Below are positions 26,180 through 34,420 of a DNA stretch of 64,000 nt, piece by piece. How positions within the stretch are numbered: position 1 is the first letter of the stretch; the number at the start of each line of letters is the position of its first letter. The stretch covers positions 1,116,001-1,180,000 of the forward strand of contig NZ_CP135996.1 in NCBI RefSeq assembly GCF_029211325.2. The letters run 5' to 3'. This DNA comes from Caproicibacterium argilliputei (GTDB lineage: Bacteria; Bacillota; Clostridia; Oscillospirales; Acutalibacteraceae). The notes under the pieces are model-generated. The model was given only the letters and a program-made list of their open reading frames with translations. It did no database searches and had not been told where the DNA came from. The translations under genes and the position numbers were made by a program.

Positions 26180-26374
26180 ATGAACGTGGACCTGATTTTT
26201 AAAATCGCGGCAATCGGGATTATTGTTGCTGTGTTGAATCAACTGCTTATTCGTTCCGGGCGGGAAGAGCAGGCTATGATGACAACGCTGGCGGGGCTGA
26301 TTGTGGTGCTGATGATGATTATTCAGCAGATTGACGTTTTGTTCCGTACCATCAAGTCCACTTTTGGGTTATGA
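26180..26374 (+). CDS. spoIIIAC: Stage III sporulation protein AC
   Basis: 64 aa, two membrane helices, starting MNVDLIFKIAAIGIIVAVLN; the conserved GREEQAM and IDVLFRTIKSTFGL tail match SpoIIIAC. ATG 26180 is 7 bp after GGAGGG. Overlaps spoIIIAD by 4 bp. Confidence 0.95.
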   Translation: MNVDLIFKIAAIGIIVAVLNQLLIRSGREEQAMMTTLAGLIVVLMMIIQQIDVLFRTIKSTFGL

Positions 26375-26766
26375 ACATGAATGTAGCGGGCATTGCCGGC
26401 GCGGCGCTGATTGCCGCGGTGTTTGCCGCGCTGCTGCGCAAAAGCAACGGCGAGTACGCCATGGTGCTGCGCATTGCCGCCGGTGTCCTGATTATTTTGG
26501 AGGTTCTGCAGGCGGTTGTGCCCGCCCTGCAGCAGATTTCGGCGCTTTTACAAACTGCCGGCGTCAGTGGGGAGTACACCGGCATCCTTCTGCGCACACT
26601 GGGCATTACATTTTTGACGCAGTTTGCGGCGGATGCCTGCCGGGATGCCGGGGAAAGCGCGCTGGCCAGCAAGGTGGAGCTTGCCGGGCGCGTCAGCATT
26701 CTGGTGCTGGCGCTGCCGCTGTTCGCAAAGGTTGCTTCCATTGCGTCAGCATTGATTGCAAAGTAG
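26371..26766 (+). CDS. spoIIIAD: Stage III sporulation protein AD
   Basis: 131 aa, three to four membrane helices. Contains RKSNGEYAMVLRIAAG, LLRTLGITFLTQFAADACRDAGESALASKVELAGR, shortened here to its diagnostic part TQFAADACRDAGE, and a hydrophobic C-terminus. Start ATG overlaps spoIIIAC. Part of the channel complex. Confidence 0.95.
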   Translation: MNMNVAGIAGAALIAAVFAALLRKSNGEYAMVLRIAAGVLIILEVLQAVVPALQQISALLQTAGVSGEYTGILLRTLGITFLTQFAADACRDAGESALASKVELAGRVSILVLALPLFAKVASIASALIAK

Positions 26767-26774
26767 GGGGAAGT

Positions 26775-28097
26775 ATGAAAAAACGCAGACGGCCGGTTTT
26801 CCGGCAGCATCGACAGCGAATGTTGCAGACCTGCTTTTGCCGGACACGAAAGCCGCGGCGGTGCAGGCATATTTGCCGGCGGCTCAGCCGAAAGTATTGC
26901 GGCGTGCGGCGGCGTGACGGCAGGCTGTCCGCGGTGCTGCGGGCGCTTGCGCTGCTGGTACTGCTGTTGGCGGCAGTTCTGTCGTTTTGTCGTCCGTGTG
27001 CCGCAGCGCAGTCTGGTGCTTCCGAGCAGGCGGAGGACTACTATGCGGAGCAGTTTGAAGCAAGCGGCGCCTCCGACCTGCCGGACAAACTGCCGGCGGA
27101 AACCCAGCGGCAGCTGGCGGGGCTTGGTGTGGATACGGATAACTTTCAGAGTCTTGGTACGCTTACACCGCAGTCGTTTTTCCGGACAGTGTTTGGAATT
27201 GCAGGAACCGAGGGCAGAGGCCCGCTGAAGGCTGCCGGCTTGTGTCTGGGCGTCATCCTGCTGTGTGCGCTGGTCAATTCGATGAAACTTTCCTTTGGCG
27301 AGCGCCCGCTCGGCGGTGTGGCGGGCGTGGTGGCGGCCCTGTGCATCTGCATCTGCGTGGTGGAACCGATTATAGAAGTATTGGTGCGCGCGTCCTCTGT
27401 TATCAAAGCTGCCTGCGGCTTTACGCTGGCGGCAGTGCCGGTGGCGGCGGCAGTGCTGGCGGCGCTGGGACGCCCGGCGTCCGCCGCTTCCATGCAGATT
27501 ATGCTGACCACAGCGGGCAATGTGGTACAGGTGCTTTCGGCGTGCGTCTTTACGCCGGGCATGAAGCTGTACATGGCGATGGCGGTGGTGTCTTCGCTTT
27601 CTCCGGATGTCAACCTTTCGGGAATCTGCAGATTTTTCGGCAAGGCGGTCAAGTGGCTGCTGGGCCTTTCCATGACCCTCTTTACGGGGCTGCTGGGCGT
27701 GCGGCAGCTGGTTTCTACAGGGGCGGACAACATGACCGCGCGGGCTGCGCGCTTTGTGGTCAGCAGTGCGGTACCGGTGGTGGGCAGTGCGCTGAGCGAT
27801 GCTTTGCACACCGTGGCGGGCTGCGTGGAAATGCTGCGCTCCGGGGTAGGGGCATTTGCGCTGCTGGCGCTGCTGCTTTTGTTCCTGCCGGTTCTGCTCA
27901 GTTGCCTGCTGTGGATGCTGACGCTGCGGGCGTGCGCGGCAGTCAGCGAAGTGTTTTCTCTGGAGGAGGTCGATACCATGCTGCGCTCCTGCAGCATGGT
28001 GCTGGAAGTTTTAATGGCGGTTTTGCTCTGCTCCATGACAGTGCTTCTGGTTTCCAGCGTGGTGCTGGTGACAATGGGGGGAGGCGGCAGCACATGA
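26775..28097 (+). CDS. spoIIIAE: Stage III sporulation protein AE with an Arg/Cys-rich N-terminal extension
   Basis: 440 aa. From about residue 56 it has a signal-like hydrophobic segment, an Ala/Gln-rich region with YYAEQFEASGAS, and a polytopic membrane part containing SMKLSFGERPL, FTPGMKLYMAM and SLEEVDTMLRSCSM, as in SpoIIIAE. The first 55 residues are unusual: MKKRRRPVFRQHRQRM followed by repeated Arg and six Cys. The family is usually about 400 aa without this. AGGGGGAAGT precedes the ATG. An internal start near the hydrophobic segment is possible but has no clear RBS. Confidence 0.92.
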   Translation: MKKRRRPVFRQHRQRMLQTCFCRTRKPRRCRHICRRLSRKYCGVRRRDGRLSAVLRALALLVLLLAAVLSFCRPCAAAQSGASEQAEDYYAEQFEASGASDLPDKLPAETQRQLAGLGVDTDNFQSLGTLTPQSFFRTVFGIAGTEGRGPLKAAGLCLGVILLCALVNSMKLSFGERPLGGVAGVVAALCICICVVEPIIEVLVRASSVIKAACGFTLAAVPVAAAVLAALGRPASAASMQIMLTTAGNVVQVLSACVFTPGMKLYMAMAVVSSLSPDVNLSGICRFFGKAVKWLLGLSMTLFTGLLGVRQLVSTGADNMTARAARFVVSSAVPVVGSALSDALHTVAGCVEMLRSGVGAFALLALLLLFLPVLLSCLLWMLTLRACAAVSEVFSLEEVDTMLRSCSMVLEVLMAVLLCSMTVLLVSSVVLVTMGGGGST

Positions 28098-28555
28098 TCA
28101 AGGCGTGGGCTGGCGGACTGTGCGCACTGGCGGTGGCGGCCGCCATGGTGCGCATCCTTGCGCCGGATGGCTCCATGGGAAAAATGCTCAAGCTGATTTT
28201 GGGCGCCATGACGCTGTGCGTCATGATCGGCCCGCTGTTGCAAATGGCACCGAATCTTTCTTCGGCGCTGCAGCAGGCGCCGGACACTTCCGTTCCCTCC
28301 GGCTTTTCCGCAGTTGTGCAGAATCAGATGCAGGCTGCGGCACGCAAGCAGGCGGAAACCGTGGCAGCGGCACAACTGGCAGACGCAAAAATTTCCTGTC
28401 GGGAAATTCATGTGGAAATGGATACTTCCCAGTCTTCCGGCATACGGATTGTCAGGGTGACGGTTTCCCTGCAGGATCAGACGCAGGCGGCCCGCGCCCA
28501 AAAACTGCTGGAAGACACGTTCGGCACTGCAGTGGAGGTGAAAATCCGTGGATGA
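28094..28555 (+). CDS. spoIIIAF: Stage III sporulation protein AF
   Basis: 153 aa. Starts MIKAWAGGLCALAVAAAMVR with a second hydrophobic segment at about 30-52, then a soluble domain with CREIHVEMDTSQSSGIRIV. Start overlaps spoIIIAE by 4 bp (ATGA). Matches SpoIIIAF size and topology and sits between AE and AG. Confidence 0.9.
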   Translation: MIKAWAGGLCALAVAAAMVRILAPDGSMGKMLKLILGAMTLCVMIGPLLQMAPNLSSALQQAPDTSVPSGFSAVVQNQMQAAARKQAETVAAAQLADAKISCREIHVEMDTSQSSGIRIVRVTVSLQDQTQAARAQKLLEDTFGTAVEVKIRG

Positions 28556-29123
28556 GGAAAAACAGAACCGTGTCCTGCAGAAACTGCTGCACAGCGACAC
28601 CGGCCGCAAAGCGGTGGTGGCATTCGGGCTGCTCGGCATTCTGCTGATTTTTCTTTCCAGTGTGCTTCCGAGTGGTACGAAAAGCACCGGAAGCACGCAG
28701 GCAGCAAGTTCCGCCACGGCACAGACAACGGATGAAGCTTACGCAAAGCAACTGGAGCAGGAACTGACGGAAACCATCGGCAGAATTCGCGGCGCGGGCA
28801 CTCCGCATGTGCTGGTCACGCTGGAGCAAGGCAGTGCGCAGGTGTATGCCCAGGAGGAAAAACATTCGACACAGCAGCAGGACGGTTCTTCCGGCACCGG
28901 TCAGAATGCCGACAGTACGGAAACCGGCTATATCATTGTCAAGGATGCCGATGGAAATGAACACGCTTTGCAGGTGACGCGGCAGCAGCCTAAGGTGCAG
29001 GGGGTGGTGGTGACTTGCCCCGGCGCGGAGCAGCCCACAGTGCAGCAGGCCATCCTCAACGCCGTTTCCGTTGCGGCGGGGGTCGACAGCACCAGAGTCT
29101 GCGTGGTGGCTTCGGGCGGATAG
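28548..29123 (+). CDS. spoIIIAG: Stage III sporulation protein AG
   Basis: 191 aa. A single N-terminal membrane segment (AFGLLGILLIFLSSVL) is followed by a Ser/Thr/Gln-rich linker and a ring-building-motif domain containing GYIIVKDADGNEHAL and VQGVVVTCPGAEQP. AG forms the large ring of the feeding-tube complex. GTG start, with GGAGGTG 7 bp upstream. Overlaps spoIIIAF by 8 bp. Confidence 0.95.
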   Translation: MDEEKQNRVLQKLLHSDTGRKAVVAFGLLGILLIFLSSVLPSGTKSTGSTQAASSATAQTTDEAYAKQLEQELTETIGRIRGAGTPHVLVTLEQGSAQVYAQEEKHSTQQQDGSSGTGQNADSTETGYIIVKDADGNEHALQVTRQQPKVQGVVVTCPGAEQPTVQQAILNAVSVAAGVDSTRVCVVASGG

Positions 29124-29227
29124 GGCAAAGTTGTCATGCCCTGCCCGTCCGGTGCATAAACTTGATAGAAAACAGATACGTTCCGGACAAGAAAGAAATT
29201 CCGGGAAAGTGAATGGAGGAGTACAGC

Positions 29228-29818
29228 ATGAAATTTCAAAAACGTCAGCTGGTACTGGCAGCACTGGTCGTGGCGCTCGGCGCGGCGGTGTACCTGAACT
29301 ACCGGTTCGCAGACGGAAACCAGCTGCTGGCGGAAGACGCCGCGGCATCGAAGGAACCGGGACAGACACAATTGGTCAATGCGGGCGAAGCCTCACTGTC
29401 CTCTGCCGCAAGCACCGCTTCCTCTGCCGTTTCCGCTGCTTCTTCCGGTACGTCTTCCTGTGACGATTACTTTACCGAAGCGCGCCTGACCCGCCAGAAA
29501 GCCCGCGACAGTGCGGCGCAGCTGCTGGAAAAAACCATTTCCAGCGCAAATTCCAGCGATGCTGCCAAAAAAGAGGCGGTGCAGCAGACCGCAACACTTG
29601 CGCAGGAGCAGATGAAGGAAAATAATGCGGAAAACATCATCAAAGCCAAGGGCTTTTCCGACTGTGTGGTCTTTCTGCAGAACGGAGAGTGCAGTGTGGT
29701 GGTAAAAGAGGGCAGCACCAATATGGAAAACGCCGCGCTGATTGTGAAAGACGCCGTTTCCGGGCAGACAGGCGTGCCTTACGACAAAATCAAAGTGGTC
29801 GAGAAGAAAGCATCCTGA
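29228..29818 (+). CDS. spoIIIAH: Stage III sporulation protein AH
   Basis: 196 aa. Membrane segment at about 7-25, then a Ser/Ala-rich low-complexity linker, followed by the YscJ/FliF-like domain with YFTEARLTRQKARDSA and KGFSDCVVFLQNGECSVVV. It binds forespore SpoIIQ across the septum. ATG 29228 is 7 bp after GGAGGA; the upstream ATG 29213 lacks a site. There is a 104-bp gap from spoIIIAG. Confidence 0.94.
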   Translation: MKFQKRQLVLAALVVALGAAVYLNYRFADGNQLLAEDAAASKEPGQTQLVNAGEASLSSAASTASSAVSAASSGTSSCDDYFTEARLTRQKARDSAAQLLEKTISSANSSDAAKKEAVQQTATLAQEQMKENNAENIIKAKGFSDCVVFLQNGECSVVVKEGSTNMENAALIVKDAVSGQTGVPYDKIKVVEKKAS

Positions 29819-29843
29819 AATTCTTGCGCTTTCCGTATTTTCC

Positions 29844-29873
29844 TTGCGTGCGGCCGGTATTTCGTGGTATACT
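29844..29873 (+). promoter_or_regulatory. Promoter for the nusB operon
   Basis: TTGCGT (29844-29849), 18 bp, TATACT (29868-29873) with an extended TGG. It would start a leader of about 80 nt that contains an intrinsic terminator. Confidence 0.65.
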
Positions 29874-29918
29874 GTTGCCAGTGGAGTTTGAAAAAAGAAC
29901 AAAGCAGAACGAGCAATA

Positions 29919-29946
29919 AAAATCCTCCGCTTCGGAGGATTTTTTA
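29919..29946 (+). terminator. Terminator hairpin directly upstream of the nusB ribosome-binding site
   Basis: AATCCTCCG (29921-29929) pairs with CGGAGGATT (29933-29941) around CTT, followed by a T-run. The nusB GGAGG is 10 bp after the hairpin, so the terminator lies inside the nusB leader. It may end spoIIIA read-through, or attenuate nusB. Confidence 0.8.
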
Positions 29947-29961
29947 TTTTGGAGGTTTTCT

Positions 29962-30402
29962 ATGAAACGACATGACGCACGCAGGCAGGCATTCTTCCTG
30001 CTTTTTGAACAGAGTCTGCATGGTGGCACCGTTGCGGAACTGATTGATTATGCAGACGAAGCGGGCTCTTTTCAGGAAGAGGACGAAGAACAGAAGCAGG
30101 TGCCGGCTCCAGTGGATGAATTTGCACAGCGGACAGCCTCCGGCGCGGAGGCGCACTGCGCCGAACTGGACGAGATTATCGGTCGGTACGCACGCGGCTG
30201 GTCGGTGCGCCGGATTTCCAAGGTGTGCCTGGCACTGCTGCGGCTCGCACTGTATGAAATGAAGTGGGAAGCGGACATTCCGGTCAGCGTTTCCATCAAT
30301 GAAGCTGTCGAGCTTGCCAAGCAGTACGGCGGCGCGGATGACGCATCCTTCCTGAATGGAATTCTGGGTGCCGCCGCAAAGGAGCTGCAGACAGATGGCT
30401 GA
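29962..30402 (+). CDS. nusB: Transcription antitermination factor NusB
   Basis: 146 aa, all-helical RNA-binding protein of the rRNA antitermination complex. Opens MKRHDARRQAFFLLFEQSL, with an acidic insertion (EEDEEQ), and a C-terminus containing IPVSVSINEAVELAKQYG and SFLNGILGAAAKE, which is the NusB signature. ATG follows TTTGGAGG. The next gene overlaps by 8 bp. Confidence 0.95.
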   Translation: MKRHDARRQAFFLLFEQSLHGGTVAELIDYADEAGSFQEEDEEQKQVPAPVDEFAQRTASGAEAHCAELDEIIGRYARGWSVRRISKVCLALLRLALYEMKWEADIPVSVSINEAVELAKQYGGADDASFLNGILGAAAKELQTDG

Positions 30403-31330
30403 CATCTTTGCACTGGATACCAGTAACTATACCACCAGCACGGCACTGTTTCGGGACGGCGAAATTTTTCAGCAGAAACAGCTGCTGCCGGTCAGAAAGG
30501 GAGAACTGGGTCTGCGGCAGAGCGATGCGGTGTTCCATCATGTGCAGCAGCTGCCGGAACTGACGGAAGCGCTGTTTGCGCAGACCAGCCGCAGTACGCT
30601 GCAGGCAGTGGGATGCTCCTCCCGCCCGCGCACGCTGCCCGGCAGCTATATGCCGTGTTTTACGGTTGGCCACGGGGCGGCGCGCCTGCTGGCGGCGGTG
30701 CACGGTGTGCCTTTGTACACGTTTTCCCATCAGCAGGGACACATCGCGGCGGCACTTTGGTCCGCGCAGCGGCTGGATTTATTTGAAAAACCGTTTCTTG
30801 CCTTTCATGTTTCCGGCGGAACCACCGAAGCGGTCCTGGCAGCGCCGGCTGCGGATGAGCCGTTTCACGTCCGGCTGCTGGCGCAGTCGCTGGACTTAAA
30901 AGGTGGACAGGCGGTGGACCGTGTCGGCAGGCTTCTGGGATTACCGTTCCCCGCCGGCCCGGAGTTGGAAAAGCTGGCGGCACAGTCCGATGCTGCGTTT
31001 CGCATCCGCCCGTCGATGAAGGGTGCGGACTGTTCTCTTTCCGGAATTGAAAATCAATGCGCACGGCAGAAAGCAGAGGGGGTGCCGCCGCAGGATATTG
31101 CGAAATACTGCCTTTGCAGCCTGCTGGCAGCTTTAGACGCGATGGCGGCGGCATTGCTGCGAGAACACCCCGGTTTGCCGCTTGTTTTTGCGGGCGGCGT
31201 GATGTCGAACCGGTTTATCCGAACCGCACTGACGGAAAAATACGGCGCCTGTTTTGCAGAGCCTGCTTTTTCTGCGGACAATGCGGCGGGCATTGCTGTG
31301 CTGACGGCGCGCAGGGAGGGACTGCTGTGA
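30395..31330 (+). CDS. Kae1/TsaD-like protein (divergent ASKHA ATPase)
   Basis: 311 aa. Contains DTSNYTTSTALF at the N-terminus, HxxxH (HQQGH) metal site, FHVSGGTTEAV, and FAGGVMSN, the arrangement of TsaD/Kae1. It is shorter than true TsaD (about 335-345 aa) and diverges in the N-terminal DETxxA motif. This divergent form is often encoded between nusB and xseA in Clostridia. With tsaB and tsaE at 10 kb, it may be a paralog rather than the t6A enzyme; no canonical tsaD is in the window. Start follows AAAGGAG by 10 bp. Confidence 0.72.
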   Translation: MADIFALDTSNYTTSTALFRDGEIFQQKQLLPVRKGELGLRQSDAVFHHVQQLPELTEALFAQTSRSTLQAVGCSSRPRTLPGSYMPCFTVGHGAARLLAAVHGVPLYTFSHQQGHIAAALWSAQRLDLFEKPFLAFHVSGGTTEAVLAAPAADEPFHVRLLAQSLDLKGGQAVDRVGRLLGLPFPAGPELEKLAAQSDAAFRIRPSMKGADCSLSGIENQCARQKAEGVPPQDIAKYCLCSLLAALDAMAAALLREHPGLPLVFAGGVMSNRFIRTALTEKYGACFAEPAFSADNAAGIAVLTARREGLL

Positions 31331-32475
31331 AACAGAATGCGGTGCTGACGGTCACACAGCTTAACCGGTATGTCAAATCTCTGCTGGAGGGGGACGCGAG
31401 GCTCAACTGCGTATATATTACCGGCGAAATCAGCAATTTTACAGACCACTACCGTTCCGGACATTTGTACTTTTCTTTAAAAGATGAAACGTGCGCCGTG
31501 AAAGCGGTGATGTTTGCGTCTGCCGCGCGCCGACTGCGGTTTGCACCGGAGAACGGTATGAAGGTTTTGGTGCGCGGCAGGGTTTCCGCATACGAAGTGT
31601 CAGGACAGTATCAGCTTTATGCGGAGGAAATGCAGCCGGTCGGTGCGGGTGAGCGTGCGGTTGCGCTGGAGCAGCTGAAAGAAAAATTGCGCAGGGAGGG
31701 CTTGTTTGAGCAGGCACGAAAGCGTGCGCTGCCGCAGTTTCCCAAACGAGTGGGCGCCATCACGTCGGCAACCGGTGCGGTGATTCATGATATTCAAAAT
31801 GTTCTTACGCGGCGGTGGCCGTTGGCGGAGCTGGTGCTGCTGCCGGTCGCGGTGCAGGGGGCGCAGGCGGTGCCGCAGCTTGTGCAGGCACTGCAGACCT
31901 TTAACCGGAAGCAGTGCGCGGATGTGCTGATCATCGGCCGCGGCGGCGGCAGCGCCGAGGATTTGTGGGCATTTAATGAGGAACTGGTTGTGCGCGCGGT
32001 AGCGGCCTCTCAGATTCCGATTATTTCCGCGGTCGGGCATGAAACGGACGTAACACTGACGGATTTTGCCGCGGATTTGCGCGCGCCGACGCCCAGCGCC
32101 GCGGCGGAACTGGCGGTGCCGGATCGGGCGGAACTGATGGAGTCGCTTCTGCAGACGGCGGTACAGCTGCGGCTGGGGGTGGAGCAGCGTCTTAATGACG
32201 AGCGTATGCAGCTGGATTTGCTTGCCCAGTCGCTGCAGGAGGGACTGGAAACCCCCGCACAGCTCTGCAGGCAGGAGCTTTCTGTGCTTGCCGGACGACT
32301 GGAGGATTTAAGCCCTCTCAAGGTGCTTAAGCGCGGTTACTCCATGGTGACGGACGCGGGCGGCGGCGTTTTAACCAATCCGCACGCGGTTATGGTTGGC
32401 GAGCAGGTGCAGGTGCGTATGGACAAAGGGACGCTTTTTTGCACGGTAGACGAAAAGGAGGACCTTCATGAATAA
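31327..32475 (+). CDS. xseA: Exodeoxyribonuclease VII large subunit
   Basis: 382 aa. N-terminal OB fold (VYITGEISNF and GHLYFSLKD), then the catalytic domain with VGAITSATGAVIHD, IIGRGGGSAEDLW and the SAVGHETDVTLTDFAADLRAPTPSAAAE segment cut here at its ends. C-terminus carries LKRGYSMV. Shorter than the E. coli protein, mostly in the coiled-coil region. GTG start with AGGGAGGG upstream; overlaps the Kae1-like gene by 4 bp. Confidence 0.94.
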   Translation: MKQNAVLTVTQLNRYVKSLLEGDARLNCVYITGEISNFTDHYRSGHLYFSLKDETCAVKAVMFASAARRLRFAPENGMKVLVRGRVSAYEVSGQYQLYAEEMQPVGAGERAVALEQLKEKLRREGLFEQARKRALPQFPKRVGAITSATGAVIHDIQNVLTRRWPLAELVLLPVAVQGAQAVPQLVQALQTFNRKQCADVLIIGRGGGSAEDLWAFNEELVVRAVAASQIPIISAVGHETDVTLTDFAADLRAPTPSAAAELAVPDRAELMESLLQTAVQLRLGVEQRLNDERMQLDLLAQSLQEGLETPAQLCRQELSVLAGRLEDLSPLKVLKRGYSMVTDAGGGVLTNPHAVMVGEQVQVRMDKGTLFCTVDEKEDLHE

Positions 32476-32680
32476 GAAAATGACGTTTGAGCAGGCAATG
32501 GACAAGCTTGCGCAGACAGTTACAAAATTGGAAAACGGCAGCGCGCCGCTGGAGGAAACCATGAAGCTGTATCAGGAAGGCACCCAGCTAACTGCATTCT
32601 GCTACCAAAAGCTGCAGGAAGCGGAGCTGAAAATGAAAACCATCACTGCTGGCAAGGATGGCGCACCAGAGGAACCGTGA
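32468..32680 (+). CDS. xseB: Exodeoxyribonuclease VII small subunit
   Basis: 70 aa with the family core MTFEQAMDKLAQTVTKLENG and SAPLEETMKLYQEGTQL. ATG overlaps xseA by 8 bp. Forms the ssDNA exonuclease with XseA. Confidence 0.95.
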   Translation: MNKKMTFEQAMDKLAQTVTKLENGSAPLEETMKLYQEGTQLTAFCYQKLQEAELKMKTITAGKDGAPEEP

Positions 32681-33045
32681 TGGAACGAACGGTAAAGTGC
32701 CGGAAGCTGGACATGGAAACTTACCCCCCGCAAAGCACACTTCGATTATTTTTGCTCTCTGGCGTATCCGTACGCAGGAATGACGGTCAACGTGGACGCC
32801 ACGGAACTTTGGACCAAAGCGAAAGCGACGGGGGAGTCGTTTTTTCTGCATTTGCTGTATGCGATCGGAAACGCGGCGAATGCCGTGCCCGCTTTTTGCC
32901 GGCGGATTGTGCAGCCTGTGCTGCGCCCGGCGGATTCCAACCCACGCATTACGCGGGGGCGCTGCTGCCGGTTCCTGTTCTGGTGCATCACGCACTGGCG
33001 GACAGGCGGCAGATTGCGGATTTTTACGAGGCACTGCAGGCATAA
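32680..33045 (+). pseudogene. Broken chloramphenicol acetyltransferase (CAT)-like gene
   Basis: The first 18 or so codons read MERTVKCRKLDMETY, then a run of six Cs (32724-32729) shifts the frame; the next frame reads PRKAHFDYFCSLAYPYAGMT and VDATELWTKAKATGESFF, like the CAT N-terminal half. The original frame then resumes with PVPVLVHHALADRRQIADFY, the CAT active-site HHxxxD region. About 100 central residues are missing. The family is about 210 aa, so this is a pseudogene with one homopolymer frameshift and one internal deletion. It starts directly at the xseB stop. Confidence 0.8.
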
Positions 33046-33088
33046 ATAGATTTATGAATACAGCGGTTAGACGTTGGAGGAGCGGAAC

Positions 33089-33988
33089 ATGGACAAAGTA
33101 CAGTTTGAAGCGCAGATGAAGCGGTATGCACAGATGACGGAAGCCGCGCTGGTGCGTTTTGTGCCGGAACAGCCGGAACTGCCGGAGCATATCCTTTATG
33201 AAGCCATGCGCTACAGCTTGCTTGCGGGTGGCAAGCGGCTGCGACCGGTTCTGGTGTTTGCATTCTGCAGCCTGTGCGGCGGAAACACAGAAACCGCGCT
33301 GCCGGCAGCCTGCGCCATTGAGATGGTGCATACCTATTCGCTGATCCACGATGACCTGCCCTGTATGGATAACGACGACCTGCGCCGCGGCAGGCCTTCC
33401 AGTCATAAGCAATTTGGGGAGGCAAATGCGCTTTTGGCGGGGGACGCACTGCTGACCAAAGCGTTTGAAACGGTGCTGGCGTGCCGGGAGGCAGGGGCGC
33501 AGGAGAGCCGAACGCTGCAGGCGGCGGCGATTCTTGCGCGCGCGGCGGGTGACCACGGCATGGTGGCGGGGCAGGTGCTGGATCTGCTCAACGAAAACCG
33601 CGCCATCACCGCGGAGGAGCTGATTGACCTTGATGCAAAAAAAACGGGCGCAATGATTCGTGCGTCTGCAGCCATGGGCTGTGTGCTGGCAGGCGCCGCC
33701 GCCGAGCAGAAATGCGCTGCGGATGCGTATGCCAAAGCGCTCGGTCTGGCGTTTCAGATTCAGGACGACCTGCTGGATGTTGCGGGGGACGCGGCGCTGC
33801 TTGGCAAACCGACCGGCAGTGATGCGCAGAACGACAAGCGGACGTATGTGGCGCTGCTGGGGCTGGAAGCTTCGCGGCGCGCCGTGGCGGATTTGACTGA
33901 CCAGGCAAAAAAAGCTCTGGCGCCGTTTGGCGGCAAAGCGGCGTTTTTGTGTATGCTGGCAGACCGCATGGCTGCGCGGGAAAGCTGA
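33089..33988 (+). CDS. ispA: Polyprenyl (farnesyl-type) diphosphate synthase
   Basis: 299 aa all-alpha prenyl transferase condensing DMAPP/GPP with IPP. Region I GGKRLRP and first Asp-rich motif DDLPCMDND, second Asp motif FQIQDDLLD, and QVLDLLNE are visible. ATG 33089 is preferred over the longer frame because TTGGAGGAG precedes it. xseA-xseB-ispA is a usual Firmicute order, here interrupted by the CAT pseudogene. Dxs, which often follows, is absent. Confidence 0.93.
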   Translation: MDKVQFEAQMKRYAQMTEAALVRFVPEQPELPEHILYEAMRYSLLAGGKRLRPVLVFAFCSLCGGNTETALPAACAIEMVHTYSLIHDDLPCMDNDDLRRGRPSSHKQFGEANALLAGDALLTKAFETVLACREAGAQESRTLQAAAILARAAGDHGMVAGQVLDLLNENRAITAEELIDLDAKKTGAMIRASAAMGCVLAGAAAEQKCAADAYAKALGLAFQIQDDLLDVAGDAALLGKPTGSDAQNDKRTYVALLGLEASRRAVADLTDQAKKALAPFGGKAAFLCMLADRMAARES

Positions 33989-33998
33989 TGGGATGTGC

Positions 33999-34027
33999 TT
34001 GACAAACTGAGCATCCGGTGTTAAAAT
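33999..34027 (+). promoter_or_regulatory. Sigma-A type promoter for the rplU operon
   Basis: TTGACA (33999-34004), 17 bp, TAAAAT (34022-34027). Confidence 0.85.
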
Positions 34028-34033
34028 AATCTA

Positions 34034-34111
34034 GCCGCTTATTTTGGGTTGAAGTGAGTCTTTTGGGCTCCGCCTACGATAGCGAGTCTACAGAAAGCAG
34101 GTTTTCTTTTT
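34034..34111 (+). ncRNA. Ribosomal protein L21 leader (autoregulatory)
   Basis: The roughly 78-nt segment between the promoter and rplU holds AGCCGCTTATTTTGGGTTG, CTCCGCCTACGATAGCGAG, and ends just before the ribosome-binding region. Its position and short GC blocks are those of the L21 leader of Firmicutes, which binds L21 and represses rplU-rpmA. I did not fold it fully, so the boundaries are approximate. Confidence 0.6.
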
Positions 34112-34420
34112 ATGTATGCAATTATTGAAACCGGCGGCAAGCAGTACAAAGTAGAGAAAGATGACGTTATCTTTGTGGAAAAGCTTGCGACGGACGAAAA
34201 CAGTACCGTTGACTTTAAGGTCATCGCCGTTGGCGGCGACAAGGGACTGAAGGTTGGCACACCTTATGTGGAGGGTGCTTCCGTAACCGGCAAAGTGCTG
34301 AAAAACGGTAAGTCCAAGAAGATTAACATCTGGACTTACAAGCCGAAAAAGGGTGAATCCCGCAAGATGGGTCACCGCCAGCCGTACACGAAAGTACAGA
34401 TTGAGGCTGTTAACGCCTGA
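34112..34420 (+). CDS. rplU: 50S ribosomal protein L21
   Basis: 102 aa, beginning [20 protein letters not shown], with the conserved [19 protein letters not shown] tail. First gene of rplU-prp-rpmA. The stop overlaps the Prp start by one base. Confidence 0.98.
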   Translation: MYAIIETGGKQYKVEKDDVIFVEKLATDENSTVDFKVIAVGGDKGLKVGTPYVEGASVTGKVLKNGKSKKINIWTYKPKKGESRKMGHRQPYTKVQIEAVNA

